Position numbers and translations under genes: made by a program. A stretch of DNA of 64,000 nt from UBA1672 sp050633285 (GTDB lineage: Bacteria; Pseudomonadota; Alphaproteobacteria; Micavibrionales; Micavibrionaceae), in NCBI GenBank assembly GCA_050633285.1, contig JBOEGG010000005.1:1-64000 (forward strand), given 5' to 3'. The notes under the pieces are model-generated. The model saw nothing but the letters and a program-made list of their open reading frames with translations, was not told where the DNA came from and did no database searches. Below, piece by piece: positions 1 through 7,889 of the stretch (positions are counted from its first letter, which is position 1; each line of letters starts with the position of its first letter).

Positions 1-402
1 AGGAAGGATGACACACTGGTTGTTACTAAACTTGATCGCTTGGCTCGCTCTATGAAGCATCTCTTGGATATTAAGGAGGTAATAGATGGTAAGGGGGCGT
101 ATCTGAAAATCCTCAGTCCTGACATGGACACCTCCACTCCACACGGTAAGCTTGTCTTTAATATCTTTGGGTCTGTCGCAGAGTTTGAGCGTGAGGTCAT
201 GCTTGAGAGGCAACGTGAAGGGATAGCCAAGGCAAAGGCCGAGGGGAAATACAAAGGGAGGCAACCAACTGCCCGTGCAAAGTCTCAAGAGGTGCTGCAA
301 TTGAAAGATCAAGGGGTGACACCTACAGAGATAGCCAAGAGGTTGCATATAGGTAGGGCTTCTGTGTATCGCATCCTAAGAGAACGCCCTGATGCTGCTT
401 GA
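1..402 (+). CDS. Serine recombinase (resolvase/invertase), 5' part missing
   Basis: The reading frame is open from the first base, so the gene starts outside the window and the catalytic serine is not visible. The remaining part includes the motif KLDRLARS, the region around GSVAEFEREVMLERQREG with the conserved arginines and long helix of the family, and a C-terminal helix-turn-helix (TPTEIAKRLHIGRASVYRIL). This is the small resolvase/invertase architecture with a Hin-like DNA-binding tail. Such enzymes invert or resolve short DNA segments. It may serve the element or an invertible segment to the left. The internal TTG at 40 is not a likely real start. Confidence 0.9.
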   Translation, partial: RKDDTLVVTKLDRLARSMKHLLDIKEVIDGKGAYLKILSPDMDTSTPHGKLVFNIFGSVAEFEREVMLERQREGIAKAKAEGKYKGRQPTARAKSQEVLQLKDQGVTPTEIAKRLHIGRASVYRILRERPDAA

Positions 403-527
403 TTAGTAAAAAAGTTTCCAGAAATGGAAAGTTTATCAATGACTTAACTGGTATTTCACTGTTGTGAATTTTAAGCCAATCATCTATACATGATATTTCA
501 TTCAACACGTATAAGGAGCTTAATACC

Positions 528-731
528 ATGCCTGTAATTAGATACTTTACTCTGAGATTTAACGTCCCTTTTATTGGCTGGACGTTTCTGTTTACTGTCG
601 AGAATATGAACTATGATTTCTTTAGTGAAACATACGATTGGGGTAAAGCTAGAGGATACGAACTGAGGTGGAAAGGTCTTAACATAATTATAGATAAGGA
701 ATACAAGTATGATAGGAAAAGGGCTTCTTAA
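528..731 (+). CDS. Small hypothetical protein
   Basis: This 67-codon frame starts at an ATG preceded by AAGGAG about 11 bases upstream. The product is rich in aromatic residues (FNVPFIGWTFLF, YDFFSETYDW) and ends in a basic tail, KYDRKRAS. No family is recognised and there is no clear signal peptide. It stands alone between the recombinase gene and a long non-coding stretch. The ribosome-binding site and the compositional bias support a real gene, but it is short and could be spurious. Confidence 0.45.
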   Translation: MPVIRYFTLRFNVPFIGWTFLFTVENMNYDFFSETYDWGKARGYELRWKGLNIIIDKEYKYDRKRAS

Positions 732-911
732 GTGGCCTCTAGGAATTAATCCCTTGTCACGTTTTAAAATCGCTTGTAACCCGCAAGATACCTTAATAGC
801 TACCCTCTAAAGTACTAATTTGTGTGGCGTATAGAAGAGAAAGAGATATACTATAGTTATATCTATAGGCTCTTCATGTGTTGGTCATGAGTTATTCTTT
901 AGTCTTACTAT

Positions 912-943
912 CCATCCCTACTCTTTAATTATTGTAGGGGTGG
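912..943. other. GC-rich hairpin in non-coding region
   Basis: Arms CCATCCCTAC (912-921) and GTAGGGGTGG (934-943) pair over 10 bp with one G-T wobble and a 12-base AT-rich loop. No T-run follows directly on the plus strand, so it is not a classic terminator. It lies between two unknown small genes. Confidence 0.45.
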
Positions 944-983
944 GTGGTAGGTTAAGGGGCTACTAAAGTGGAACCAGTGATAG

Positions 984-1028
984 ACTATAGTGGTCACCTT
1001 AAGAAGACTTAGGGGGAGGCTATAGTGG
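984..1028. promoter_or_regulatory. Two lux-box-like motifs upstream of the gene at 1144
   Basis: ACTATAGTGG at 984-993 is identical to ten bases of the perfect 18-bp palindrome in front of luxI (7124-7133). A second partial copy, CTATAGTGG, lies at 1020-1028, 35 or 36 bases further on. Outer bases of the first copy (GTGA and TCAC) also form an imperfect dyad. By position they could control the gene at 1144. LuxR binding is inferred from the shared core only; neither copy is a complete palindrome. Confidence 0.4.
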
Positions 1029-1143
1029 GAACACTGGGGGATCTTTACGTGCTACTAAACCTACCCATTACCTTAAGTGATAAAAGTATAAGGGTGATCG
1101 ACACACATCATAACTACCATTAATCATAGACAGGATAACGACT

Positions 1144-1383
1144 GTGCTTACGGCACATATACAACCCAATACACAGCTCACATACGCAGGGGAGCTTCAC
1201 ACAATTACCTGCAAAGAATTAAATATACAGATTACCTCAAGAACCCCAGAAGGAGATCTCTGTAGAGCCATCATGAAGATGCATCCAGAGTATTCTCAAG
1301 ACACACTCAAAGTGTACCGAGGGACAATGCATTGCTCCACCATGACCATTGGTAAACATGCACGATCAGAGGTGGCAATATGA
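1144..1383 (+). CDS. Small hypothetical protein
   Basis: A 79-codon frame with a GTG start and a weak AGGATAA sequence upstream. The product is soluble, with no membrane segment or signal peptide. It contains two cysteines and several His/Met residues (KMHPEY, TMHCSTMTIGKH). No family is recognised. It is followed by a strong hairpin at 1541-1576 and preceded by a 400-base control-like region with lux-box-like motifs, so it could be a quorum-regulated gene of the island. Coding status is moderate because of its length. Confidence 0.45.
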   Translation: MLTAHIQPNTQLTYAGELHTITCKELNIQITSRTPEGDLCRAIMKMHPEYSQDTLKVYRGTMHCSTMTIGKHARSEVAI

Positions 1384-1540
1384 GGCTATAATCTCATCAT
1401 AGAATGGTGTTTTAGAGTCAAATAAGCACCGTAGAGTCCAGTGTTTTACTTTTTAGGTGGTATCATACTGCTGAGGGTTAAAACGTCTGTATCAGAATCA
1501 TATTATGACTAACTGAATATATTACGTAATGTATTTCTTT

Positions 1541-1576
1541 AAGGGGCTACGAGAGATGAAACTCTTGTGGCTCCTT
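1541..1576. terminator. Long hairpin, probable terminator
   Basis: Arms AAGGGGCTACGAGAG (1541-1555) and CTCTTGTGGCTCCTT (1562-1576) pair over 15 bp, with three G-T wobbles and a 6-base loop. An AT-rich stretch follows. It lies between the small plus-strand gene at 1144 and the end of the minus-strand DUF4145 gene, so it could serve either. Confidence 0.55.
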
Positions 1577-1610
1577 ATTTGTTTAGTCTTATTTTTAAAG
1601 GAATATATTC

Positions 1611-2261
1611 TTATTTATGTGCGTTTGTATCTGTTTCTTCTTGAGGTTGAGGCATCTTGTTTTTTATCCTCTGCGGCATGGTGAATGTGTATGTTAAGAA
1701 CATTTCAGTGAAAGATAATAAATCTTCTGCATATTGTTTTGTGACAGGCTGTTCTTCGTGCGCAGCTCCATTTCCATCCTTTCTAATGAGGTGTGCCCAC
1801 TCTTTAAGGTCGCTTGTTATAATTCCTGATTTTTCTAATGCTTCGATTCTTTTAAAGAGGTTTCCTTCTGTTTCGAGACCTAAGGTTTTTACAGCGGCCT
1901 CTAGAGTCTTTCGGGACATCATAGAGGATGCATCGTAGCTATTATCTTGTAAACTTTTTGAAGCCTGAATAAAAAAGCTCGCTATGTTATTTGGGAGGTG
2001 GTCAGGTGAAGCTGCTTCCGAAATTTCTGGGTATACAGATAGAATTCTAAACTCCGATGTGTTGTTTAAGAAGCCTCGGTGGTGAGACGGGGGCTTTCCT
2101 TTAGTTGAGAAAACTGATGCGCAAACCCCTTGATGGCATCCTCCACAAGAAAAGGATAAATTAAATCTAGATTGTTCGTTTGGATCCTTGAATTCTCCGT
2201 AGCGTGTAAATGTAGAATTTGTACTTCCGCAATGTGGACATGTGTGCCTTAGTTGCCCCAT
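1611..2261 (-). CDS. DUF4145 domain protein with N-terminal zinc ribbon
   Basis: The 216-residue product begins with a zinc-ribbon-like CPHCGS motif, followed by a second pair in CGGCHQG. A helical C-terminal half then matches the DUF4145 pattern: SMMSRKTLEAAVKTLG, then LKEWAHLIRKDGNGAAHEE, then EDLLSFTEMFLTY. DUF4145 proteins are HEPN-like in fold and are common in mobile elements and near restriction or defence genes. Their activity is mostly unknown. The gene stands alone on the minus strand inside the island. A defence or RNA-related role is inference. Confidence 0.75.
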   Translation of the reverse strand: MGQLRHTCPHCGSTNSTFTRYGEFKDPNEQSRFNLSFSCGGCHQGVCASVFSTKGKPPSHHRGFLNNTSEFRILSVYPEISEAASPDHLPNNIASFFIQASKSLQDNSYDASSMMSRKTLEAAVKTLGLETEGNLFKRIEALEKSGIITSDLKEWAHLIRKDGNGAAHEEQPVTKQYAEDLLSFTEMFLTYTFTMPQRIKNKMPQPQEETDTNAHK

Positions 2262-2367
2262 GTTAAACCTCTCATGATTGATCTATGAGTTAACATTATA
2301 GTTGTAAGTTTGTAAATTTTCTAGATCTCTATTATGATCCGTCAAAAGAATAAACAAGAGTATAAAC

Positions 2368-3099
2368 ATGCGGGTTAATCAGCAGTTACCTATGGGGTCT
2401 TGTAGGGGGCAGAATAAAAAAGAACAGATATTAGAACTCTACAAGCTTGAAGAGGTTTTTCATGGAGTTGCTCTGAACGATGAAATTACGGGGTGCTGTG
2501 AGGATACTCCACTAGCAGAATACCATCGTTTTGATTTTCAGATGAGAGAGCCTGATACACAGACAGCACTGCGGAAAGGTGGTGTTATGTATGTAGGGTC
2601 ACATTGTGCTCGTGAGTTTAGAAAGCTTATGATGGAAAGAGGTGAGGGGCATGATTTCCCATCTTTGTTTAACCCTTTGATGACGTATAGCTCCTCTGAG
2701 GGAGGTTATAAGAGTCCCCTTCGGGAGGGTGGTACACCCAGAGATAGTAGGCCTATGATTACAGTGGAGGGAGAGAATGCATTGAACCTTATGATGTCTC
2801 TATTCCCAAGAACCGCTGAGAACCAAGGGGCAATCCTCAATATATACAATGAAATCCGTGAATCTCCTGATGCTCCGTTATTACCTAGGCAAGTGAAAGG
2901 TATTAATACAGCAATAGGACGCTACATAAAGAGAGCTAAGAATGCAGATTCTCTTGTGGAGGTGGCGCAGCAGGTGGCTTCAACAAGGGGGGAGGCTATA
3001 AGAAGCTTTAGGTTCCCTGAGTTGAGTCAAGCTCTAGAGAGATATAAAACTCATGGCGGATATGATAGGGATAATGCTTTAGTTCTGTCCTGTGATTAA
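2368..3099 (+). CDS. Hypothetical protein
   Basis: 243 residues, soluble, no signal peptide. The N-terminal half has spaced cysteines (GCCEDTP, GSHCAREF) that could bind a metal; the middle has a Ser/Gly-rich stretch; the C-terminal half is helical and basic. No family is recognised. It starts at an ATG with only a weak purine stretch upstream and is followed 51 bases later by a second unknown gene on the same strand, so the two may be co-transcribed. Confidence 0.65.
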   Translation: MRVNQQLPMGSCRGQNKKEQILELYKLEEVFHGVALNDEITGCCEDTPLAEYHRFDFQMREPDTQTALRKGGVMYVGSHCAREFRKLMMERGEGHDFPSLFNPLMTYSSSEGGYKSPLREGGTPRDSRPMITVEGENALNLMMSLFPRTAENQGAILNIYNEIRESPDAPLLPRQVKGINTAIGRYIKRAKNADSLVEVAQQVASTRGEAIRSFRFPELSQALERYKTHGGYDRDNALVLSCD

Positions 3100-3150
3100 C
3101 CTCTGAGATCATTTCGATCTGTCGCATACACACCAATAAAGGGTTATAAA

Positions 3151-3732
3151 GTGGCTATACACTATTCAAAATTTTCTACGCATTGGAATTATTATCTGGC
3201 TATTGAGCAAGACCTAATGAAAATAGCTCGTTTTATAGAGTTTTGTGCAGATAATGAAAGAACATACTCGATTGAGCTAGCCCATATTTTATTAGCAGCT
3301 ACATCCGAAGTTGATGTTCTCTTAAAGGAACTTTGTAAGCTATTGGGAACTGATGATGATGCAGGGATTCAGGACTATCGAAAGGCATTGCAAGAAGCAG
3401 ATGAGCACTGGTGTCAAAGTTTGTTGCGAGAACAAGTCATTATTCCACGATATAATTTAATTCTAAATCCTTGGGAGAATTGGCAGGATGGAGGAGAGGC
3501 AGTACCTGATTGGTGGACTGCAAATAACAAAGTTAAGCATCACCGTGCAACTAGTTATCATTTGGCTAACTTACAAAACGTATTAAATGCAGTATCTGCA
3601 CTCTTGCTCGTTAACCTTTTTTCTGTTCAACCTTCGTTTAGCTCGCCTGACGGAGGACTTTTTAAGTTAGAGTCTCCTAAGTTACTTGAGCCCTCATCTG
3701 GTATACACAGTTATGGTTGGATGTATCGATAA
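3151..3732 (+). CDS. HEPN-like hypothetical protein
   Basis: 193 residues from a GTG start, with AAAGGG about nine bases upstream. The helical product has an aromatic N-terminus (HWNYYLAIEQDLMK), an acidic helix pair around LLAATSEVDVLLKELCKLL, and a late motif NNKVKHHR. That order resembles HEPN-type proteins, in which an RxxxxH-like motif lies in a late helix, but the match is weak and the catalytic motif is not exact. HEPN proteins are often RNases of toxin or abortive-infection systems. No obvious antitoxin partner is seen. The call rests on pattern only. Confidence 0.6.
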   Translation: MAIHYSKFSTHWNYYLAIEQDLMKIARFIEFCADNERTYSIELAHILLAATSEVDVLLKELCKLLGTDDDAGIQDYRKALQEADEHWCQSLLREQVIIPRYNLILNPWENWQDGGEAVPDWWTANNKVKHHRATSYHLANLQNVLNAVSALLLVNLFSVQPSFSSPDGGLFKLESPKLLEPSSGIHSYGWMYR

Positions 3733-3756
3733 TATTTCGAAAGGTAGCTTTTGTGA

Positions 3757-4083
3757 TTAATTTCTGGGCAGATCTTTTAGTGCGTCCATAGAAGCTCTTA
3801 ATATGTCCTCTATATTACCCACTTTAGCATGATCCTTTAGTACTTCCATTAAGGCATCGTAAGGGTAGGCTAATTGTTGGTTATCTATCTCACTTTTGAG
3901 TTGCTTCGATAGAACGTGAACTATCTCATTGCTTGCTCTTAATTTAGGGAGTGATGTTGTGAGCTTTAAGTCTGCTTCGGTGTAGTTTGAGCGTGAGAGC
4001 ATTGTAAAGCGTACTAAAAGATTACTTAGTATTCTCTGGCGATCTTCTGTAGGGCTGTTCTTTAGGTCTTTAATGTCTCTCAT
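3757..4083 (-). CDS. Small hypothetical protein
   Basis: 108 residues, helical, with charged and leucine-rich stretches (RQRILSNLLVRFTMLSRS, LMEVLKDHAKVGNIEDILRA). No family, signal peptide or membrane segment is recognised. It lies on the minus strand, converging with the HEPN-like gene and divergent from the HAD gene at 4200. Given its position next to a HEPN-like protein it might be a partner, but the two are convergent rather than in one operon. Confidence 0.5.
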   Translation of the reverse strand: MRDIKDLKNSPTEDRQRILSNLLVRFTMLSRSNYTEADLKLTTSLPKLRASNEIVHVLSKQLKSEIDNQQLAYPYDALMEVLKDHAKVGNIEDILRASMDALKDLPRN

Positions 4084-4199
4084 TACCCAGCTTTTCTTAT
4101 GTCTTTATCACCTTTGCGTGATATCAATTGTACACTTTTGGGTTGTTTACTCCTAGTTTTATTGTTAACTTTCCCGTTTTCTTAGGGGGAGAGTAACCG

Positions 4200-5672
4200 T
4201 TGACTGATGATAAGTTCTTATTTGTCTTGGATTTGGACGATACACTTGCGCTTAAGGATAAGCCTATTGAGTTTGAGAGCTATCGTGTTCTTAAATTTCT
4301 TGAAGAAAGTGGGCATGGAGTTGCCATTATCTCGGGTAAACCTACCGCTTATTTAGCAGGGATCTGTAGGCAGGTTGGGCTATCTAAGGCATACATCTCA
4401 GGAGAGAATGGTGTGGAGTTAGCATTAGCTCACCAATACCCGACTCAGTTCTCTAAATCTTTAACCTCTAACAAGTATAAGCAGTTAATAGAGGATATAA
4501 ATACTGCGGTTACTGCGAAGTTTCCAGATAAGTTCAATACACAGGATAATAAGTATAACTTTACAGCTTTCCCTATAGATGGTGATGAGGATGCTAAAAG
4601 GCAGCTTATCAGTGAAATCTCTGAGTTTGTCAAAACAGAATTCAGTGAAGCATTAATTAAGGGGAAACGAAAGATTACAATTTATGAGCATAGAGATGCC
4701 ATTGATGTTGTCCCTATTGGTGTGTCTAAGTTTAATGCTATGGAGGAGATCGCACAGCATTTCTACGGAACGGAAGAACCAATAAGTGCTGCATATGGTG
4801 AGCGTGTGTTTGTCTTTGGTGACTCTGGGAATGATCTAAGTATGTTGAGGAGTGTTATTCCTGATAATGCATACCAGATTGGTAACGGGATAGGGGATCA
4901 TTATAAGTTTAATATATTTGATGATGTTTACACTGCACTCGTTGCAGCTATGAAGAAGGCAGAAATCCCTAATGCTTTTCCACCTAGTATGTTTACTTCT
5001 TTGACCACTAATGAAGTCGAAAGCCTATTAACTGAGTATCAGGAGGTTAGCGCAGATTGGCGTTCGAGAGACCAAATGACTTATTTAACTTTTGGTTGGA
5101 TCTTGGTTATTAACGGTGTGAATGTGCCTTTGTTACATAGTCCCTTGGAGTTTTGGCAGATTTCAATGGTGCTTACTATCTTAACGATCTTGAATACATT
5201 TGCGCTTCTTAAGATGATAAAAGACTCGTTTTATAAAAAGGGTGGAGAGTTATATTTGAGGTATCTCGAGGGCGTGTTAGGACATGATAAGAATCGTCTT
5301 AATGGTATAAAAGGATATAATAGCGTGTTAGGGCATGATAAGCATAACCGTGACCTTGTTAAGATGTGTAGTAGAAGTATAATCCCGTCCAATTATACTG
5401 GTACAACTTGGCCTTTTAAACGTTATGAAATATTTTGGTTTAAGATACGTTTTCTACCTTTGGCTCTTGAAGAGTCTTTCCTAAAGTTTTCTACGATAGC
5501 TGTTCTTAAGACGATTGCTATGGCGTTTGTAATAGGCATGGCTGTTCTCACCTTCTCTTATCTAGTGAAGACATTTTGGTGTGTGAATGGATGGGCTCCT
5601 TGTTACTACGAGGAATATAGAAAGACGGAAAAGAAGAGTTTTTTCAGTTTGGAAGTATTAAGTAATGAATGA
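4200..5672 (+). CDS. HAD phosphatase fused to a membrane C-terminal region
   Basis: 490 residues from a TTG start that is well placed after AGGGGGAGAG. Residues 1 to about 260 are a HAD-superfamily hydrolase of the Cof/trehalose-phosphatase type: motif I DLDDTLA, motif II around AIISGKP, and the late acidic motif VFGDSGNDLSML. After about residue 290 the protein changes: hydrophobic segments near 298-340 and again near 435-460 look like membrane spans. Between them is a soluble loop with a duplicated VLGHDK motif. The substrate is unknown. A HAD domain tethered to the membrane in this way is unusual. Confidence 0.75.
   Translation: MTDDKFLFVLDLDDTLALKDKPIEFESYRVLKFLEESGHGVAIISGKPTAYLAGICRQVGLSKAYISGENGVELALAHQYPTQFSKSLTSNKYKQLIEDINTAVTAKFPDKFNTQDNKYNFTAFPIDGDEDAKRQLISEISEFVKTEFSEALIKGKRKITIYEHRDAIDVVPIGVSKFNAMEEIAQHFYGTEEPISAAYGERVFVFGDSGNDLSMLRSVIPDNAYQIGNGIGDHYKFNIFDDVYTALVAAMKKAEIPNAFPPSMFTSLTTNEVESLLTEYQEVSADWRSRDQMTYLTFGWILVINGVNVPLLHSPLEFWQISMVLTILTILNTFALLKMIKDSFYKKGGELYLRYLEGVLGHDKNRLNGIKGYNSVLGHDKHNRDLVKMCSRSIIPSNYTGTTWPFKRYEIFWFKIRFLPLALEESFLKFSTIAVLKTIAMAFVIGMAVLTFSYLVKTFWCVNGWAPCYYEEYRKTEKKSFFSLEVLSNE
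5272..5342 (+). repeat. Imperfect direct repeat inside the HAD fusion gene
   Basis: GCGTGTTAGGACATGATAAG at 5272-5291 recurs at 5323-5342 with one mismatch, spaced by exactly 51 bases. The spacing keeps frame and encodes VLGHDK twice. It suggests a small in-frame duplication in the loop between membrane segments. Confidence 0.7.
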
Positions 5673-5781
5673 AACGGAATAGTTGTTGAGGGCACTAGAG
5701 AAGAATACCAGATTGCTCCACGATAACTTTTCTTAAAATGGTAGCAATTGCTTTTTGTTTTGGAGATAGCTTAGGCAGTCC

Positions 5782-6147
5782 TTAGCTTATTGCGTTTAAT
5801 AGGTTTCTTATATTCTTAATTATATCTCTATCTTTTATTTTGTCTATTTGTATCGCTAACCTCAAGCTTTCACTAGATAGGTCGGTTATGGATTCCTTTT
5901 GTTCACCAAGTAAATGACCGTAAAAGTCCCCTATGGGAACCTCTAGTAGTTGAGATAGTTTTAGTAGTGTAGATGCTGAGATCCTATTGGTGCCTTTTTC
6001 GTACTTTTGAATTTGCTGAAATGTTATGCCTATTTCTTTTGCGATAGCCTCTTGGCTAATACTTCTAGCTCGCCTAATGATATATAAGTTCTGTCCTATA
6101 ACTTTGTCTTCAGGGGTGCATTTTCCCTTTGTTTTTATTTTTTCCAT
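5782..6147 (-). CDS. XRE-family transcriptional regulator
   Basis: About 121 residues from the ATG at 6147; an upstream TTG at 6162 would add five. The central part is a Cro/CI helix-turn-helix: IGQNLYIIRRARSISQEAIAKEI, then GITFQQIQKYEKGTNRISAS, then TLLKLSQLLEVPIGDFY. The C-terminal tail is short and helical, with no ligand domain. It is transcribed divergently from luxR with about 130 AT-rich bases between them, so it may repress itself, luxR or element genes. Such regulators commonly keep mobile elements quiescent. Its target is not shown by the sequence. Confidence 0.85.
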   Translation of the reverse strand: MEKIKTKGKCTPEDKVIGQNLYIIRRARSISQEAIAKEIGITFQQIQKYEKGTNRISASTLLKLSQLLEVPIGDFYGHLLGEQKESITDLSSESLRLAIQIDKIKDRDIIKNIRNLLNAIS

Positions 6148-6280
6148 CTTTACCCGCAACAATTAATTTAATGTATTAATACTTAAGCATAGTTGTGTAT
6201 GAATTTAAATAGTGTAAATACTAATATAGTGCTTATATTAAATATGTATTCGCCATTACTTTGCAATCTTTGGTTTTGTT

Positions 6281-7018
6281 ATGAGAAAAATTACTTTTGA
6301 AGAAATAGAAACTTATCTGGTCGATATAAGTGGTTGTAAAAATTTGGATGAGATACTTAAGGTTTTACAAAAACAAGTTCAAAATTATGGTTTTGACAGG
6401 TTTACCTATTGGTTACGTTGGCCAACTTCAGAAGACCATCAGCCAATCTTTATTTCGACCTACCCAGATCAATTTATTAATCAGTATGTAAATAATAATT
6501 ATCAAAGTCACGATATGGTTGGGCGTTTCTCTTTAGAGGCTAATACTCCGTTTCAATGGTCTGATATAGAGCAAAGATACCCTATAACTAAAGCGCAACA
6601 GTTGATTTTTGATGATAGTCAATCAGTGGGTCTGGTCTCGGGAGGGAGCATACCAATACATGGACCAAGGCAAATAGAGGCTACTTTTTCAGTTGTTAGT
6701 GACTTACCAAGTAAGCAATTCAACGATATTTTTCATGTAGTTCGGCATGAGCTGCATATCCTTGCAACCTATGCGCACGAAAGAATTCTACAGCTAGGTT
6801 TGCATGAAAGTAAAAGTGACTTGTCTCTAACTCATAGGGAAACTGAGGTTTTAACTTGGGTTGCCAGAGGAAAAACTTATTGGGAGATAGGTATTATCTT
6901 AGGTATTCAGGAAGATACTGTAAAAAAGTTTATGCAAAGAATATTTAATATGTTAAACGTCTCTAACAATACTCATGCTGTAGCAAAAGCAATCATCAGT
7001 GGATTAATAATTCCATAG
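6281..7018 (+). CDS. LuxR-type quorum-sensing regulator
   Basis: 245 residues with an N-terminal autoinducer-binding domain (about 20-170) and a C-terminal LuxR HTH (about 180-240; THRETEVLTWVARGKTYWEI). In the binding pocket the usual Trp is Phe65, Tyr69 and Asp78 are kept, the Pro after Asp is Met79, and Trp93 in the PFQW motif is kept. It therefore probably binds an acyl-homoserine lactone, perhaps with altered specificity. It lies 180 bp upstream of luxI on the same strand, divergent from an XRE gene. The expected role is to activate luxI and other island genes when the signal accumulates. Confidence 0.92.
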   Translation: MRKITFEEIETYLVDISGCKNLDEILKVLQKQVQNYGFDRFTYWLRWPTSEDHQPIFISTYPDQFINQYVNNNYQSHDMVGRFSLEANTPFQWSDIEQRYPITKAQQLIFDDSQSVGLVSGGSIPIHGPRQIEATFSVVSDLPSKQFNDIFHVVRHELHILATYAHERILQLGLHESKSDLSLTHRETEVLTWVARGKTYWEIGIILGIQEDTVKKFMQRIFNMLNVSNNTHAVAKAIISGLIIP

Positions 7019-7118
7019 GTTAACTCAACCATAATGCTAAATACTTCTAGTGTGTAGGTTGTGTTGGACTTACTCAGGAAAAAAACGTGTACCATTGCAT
7101 GTGCCGCTCCTTTTATTG

Positions 7119-7136
7119 AGTCCACTATAGTGGACT
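7119..7136. promoter_or_regulatory. Perfect 18-bp palindrome, probable lux box
   Basis: AGTCCACTATAGTGGACT reads the same on both strands. It lies 66 bp before the luxI start and downstream of luxR. A TAATGC sequence at 7158-7163 could be a -10 element; with a start near 7170 the palindrome would be centred about -42, the position typical of LuxR-activated promoters. The core recurs at 984-993. Assignment to this LuxR is inference from position and symmetry. Confidence 0.75.
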
Positions 7137-7202
7137 ACCCTCAGTTTCCCTTCCTTGTAATGCTTATTCCTAGTTCAAGAACAGATAGGGAGGAGCAGTG
7201 TG

Positions 7203-7889
7203 ATGATAGAAATCATTCAAGCTGGTCAAGCTGGTAAGACAGAGAGTCTTATTGAAATGCATCGAGTGAGGAAATTTATTTTTAAAGATCGTATGAAGTG
7301 GGACGTTGATATTTCAGGTGAGGGGCTTGAAATTGATGATTATGACCTCCCTGAAACAGTATATATTTTAGCGCGAGATGAGAAAAAGAGAGTTTCGGGA
7401 GTATGGCGAATGCTGCCAAGCACCAGCCCTTCTATGATCAGAGACATCTGGCCTGAGTTTCTTGAGGGTTTTGATATGCCTCGGAAACCTTGTGTCTGGG
7501 AAGTTAGCCGCTTTGGAGTCTATTCATATTCAAATGACACCAGATCTACGGTTAAAAGCAATCGCAATATTACCGCTTTACTTATCAATGGCTTAGTTAC
7601 GGTATGTAATATGGTGGGCATACAAGATATTTTCACTATGTATGAGCCAAAAGTAGGAAGAGCTGTGAGCCGTACAGGGTTTATCGCTAGTGATACTTCA
7701 CAAGAACTGCCCGTTGAAGATAGTGCGTCAATAGTAGGGCGTTTTCGTACTGATAATACAATGCTTAAGAATGTAAGGCGTAAGACAGGCGTATCTTATA
7801 CCCCTACTTACGATGATTTACCCCCTTTGCTGCAACGTAAGGTGTCGCAAATTTTACCCCCCAAAGAAAGAGAGAATGTAAATGCTTGA
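7203..7889 (+). CDS. Acyl-homoserine-lactone synthase (LuxI family)
   Basis: Makes the acyl-homoserine lactone signal from S-adenosylmethionine and an acyl donor. From the ATG at 7203 the product has 228 residues and all the family hallmarks: Arg23, Phe27 and Trp33, then Glu43, Asp45 and Asp48, Arg69 in GVWRM, and Glu100/Arg103 in WEVSRFG. The start is chosen because AGGGAGGAG lies seven bases upstream; a GTG at 7200 is also possible. It is preceded by a palindromic lux box, giving positive feedback with the upstream luxR. It overlaps the next gene by eight bases. The acyl chain cannot be deduced. Confidence 0.95.
   Translation: MIEIIQAGQAGKTESLIEMHRVRKFIFKDRMKWDVDISGEGLEIDDYDLPETVYILARDEKKRVSGVWRMLPSTSPSMIRDIWPEFLEGFDMPRKPCVWEVSRFGVYSYSNDTRSTVKSNRNITALLINGLVTVCNMVGIQDIFTMYEPKVGRAVSRTGFIASDTSQELPVEDSASIVGRFRTDNTMLKNVRRKTGVSYTPTYDDLPPLLQRKVSQILPPKERENVNA

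Larger units (their letters stand above)
732..1143. other. Non-coding region with repeated CTATAG motifs
   Basis: About 410 bases without a convincing gene. It holds an AT-rich inverted repeat at 844-864 (arms AGATATA and TATATCT around CTATAGT), a GC-rich hairpin at 912-943, and two copies of a CTATAGTGG motif at 985-993 and 1020-1028 that match the core of the palindrome in front of luxI. It reads as a control region for the small gene that starts at 1144, though a small RNA cannot be excluded. Confidence 0.5.

Noticed and set aside
323..529. Minus-strand frame of 68 codons
   Set aside because: It overlaps the recombinase end and the start of the next gene, has no ribosome-binding site and no recognisable protein.
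1521..1530. ATTACGTAAT palindrome as an operator
   Set aside because: A 10-base AT-rich palindrome is expected by chance at this composition; no second copy was noted near a promoter.
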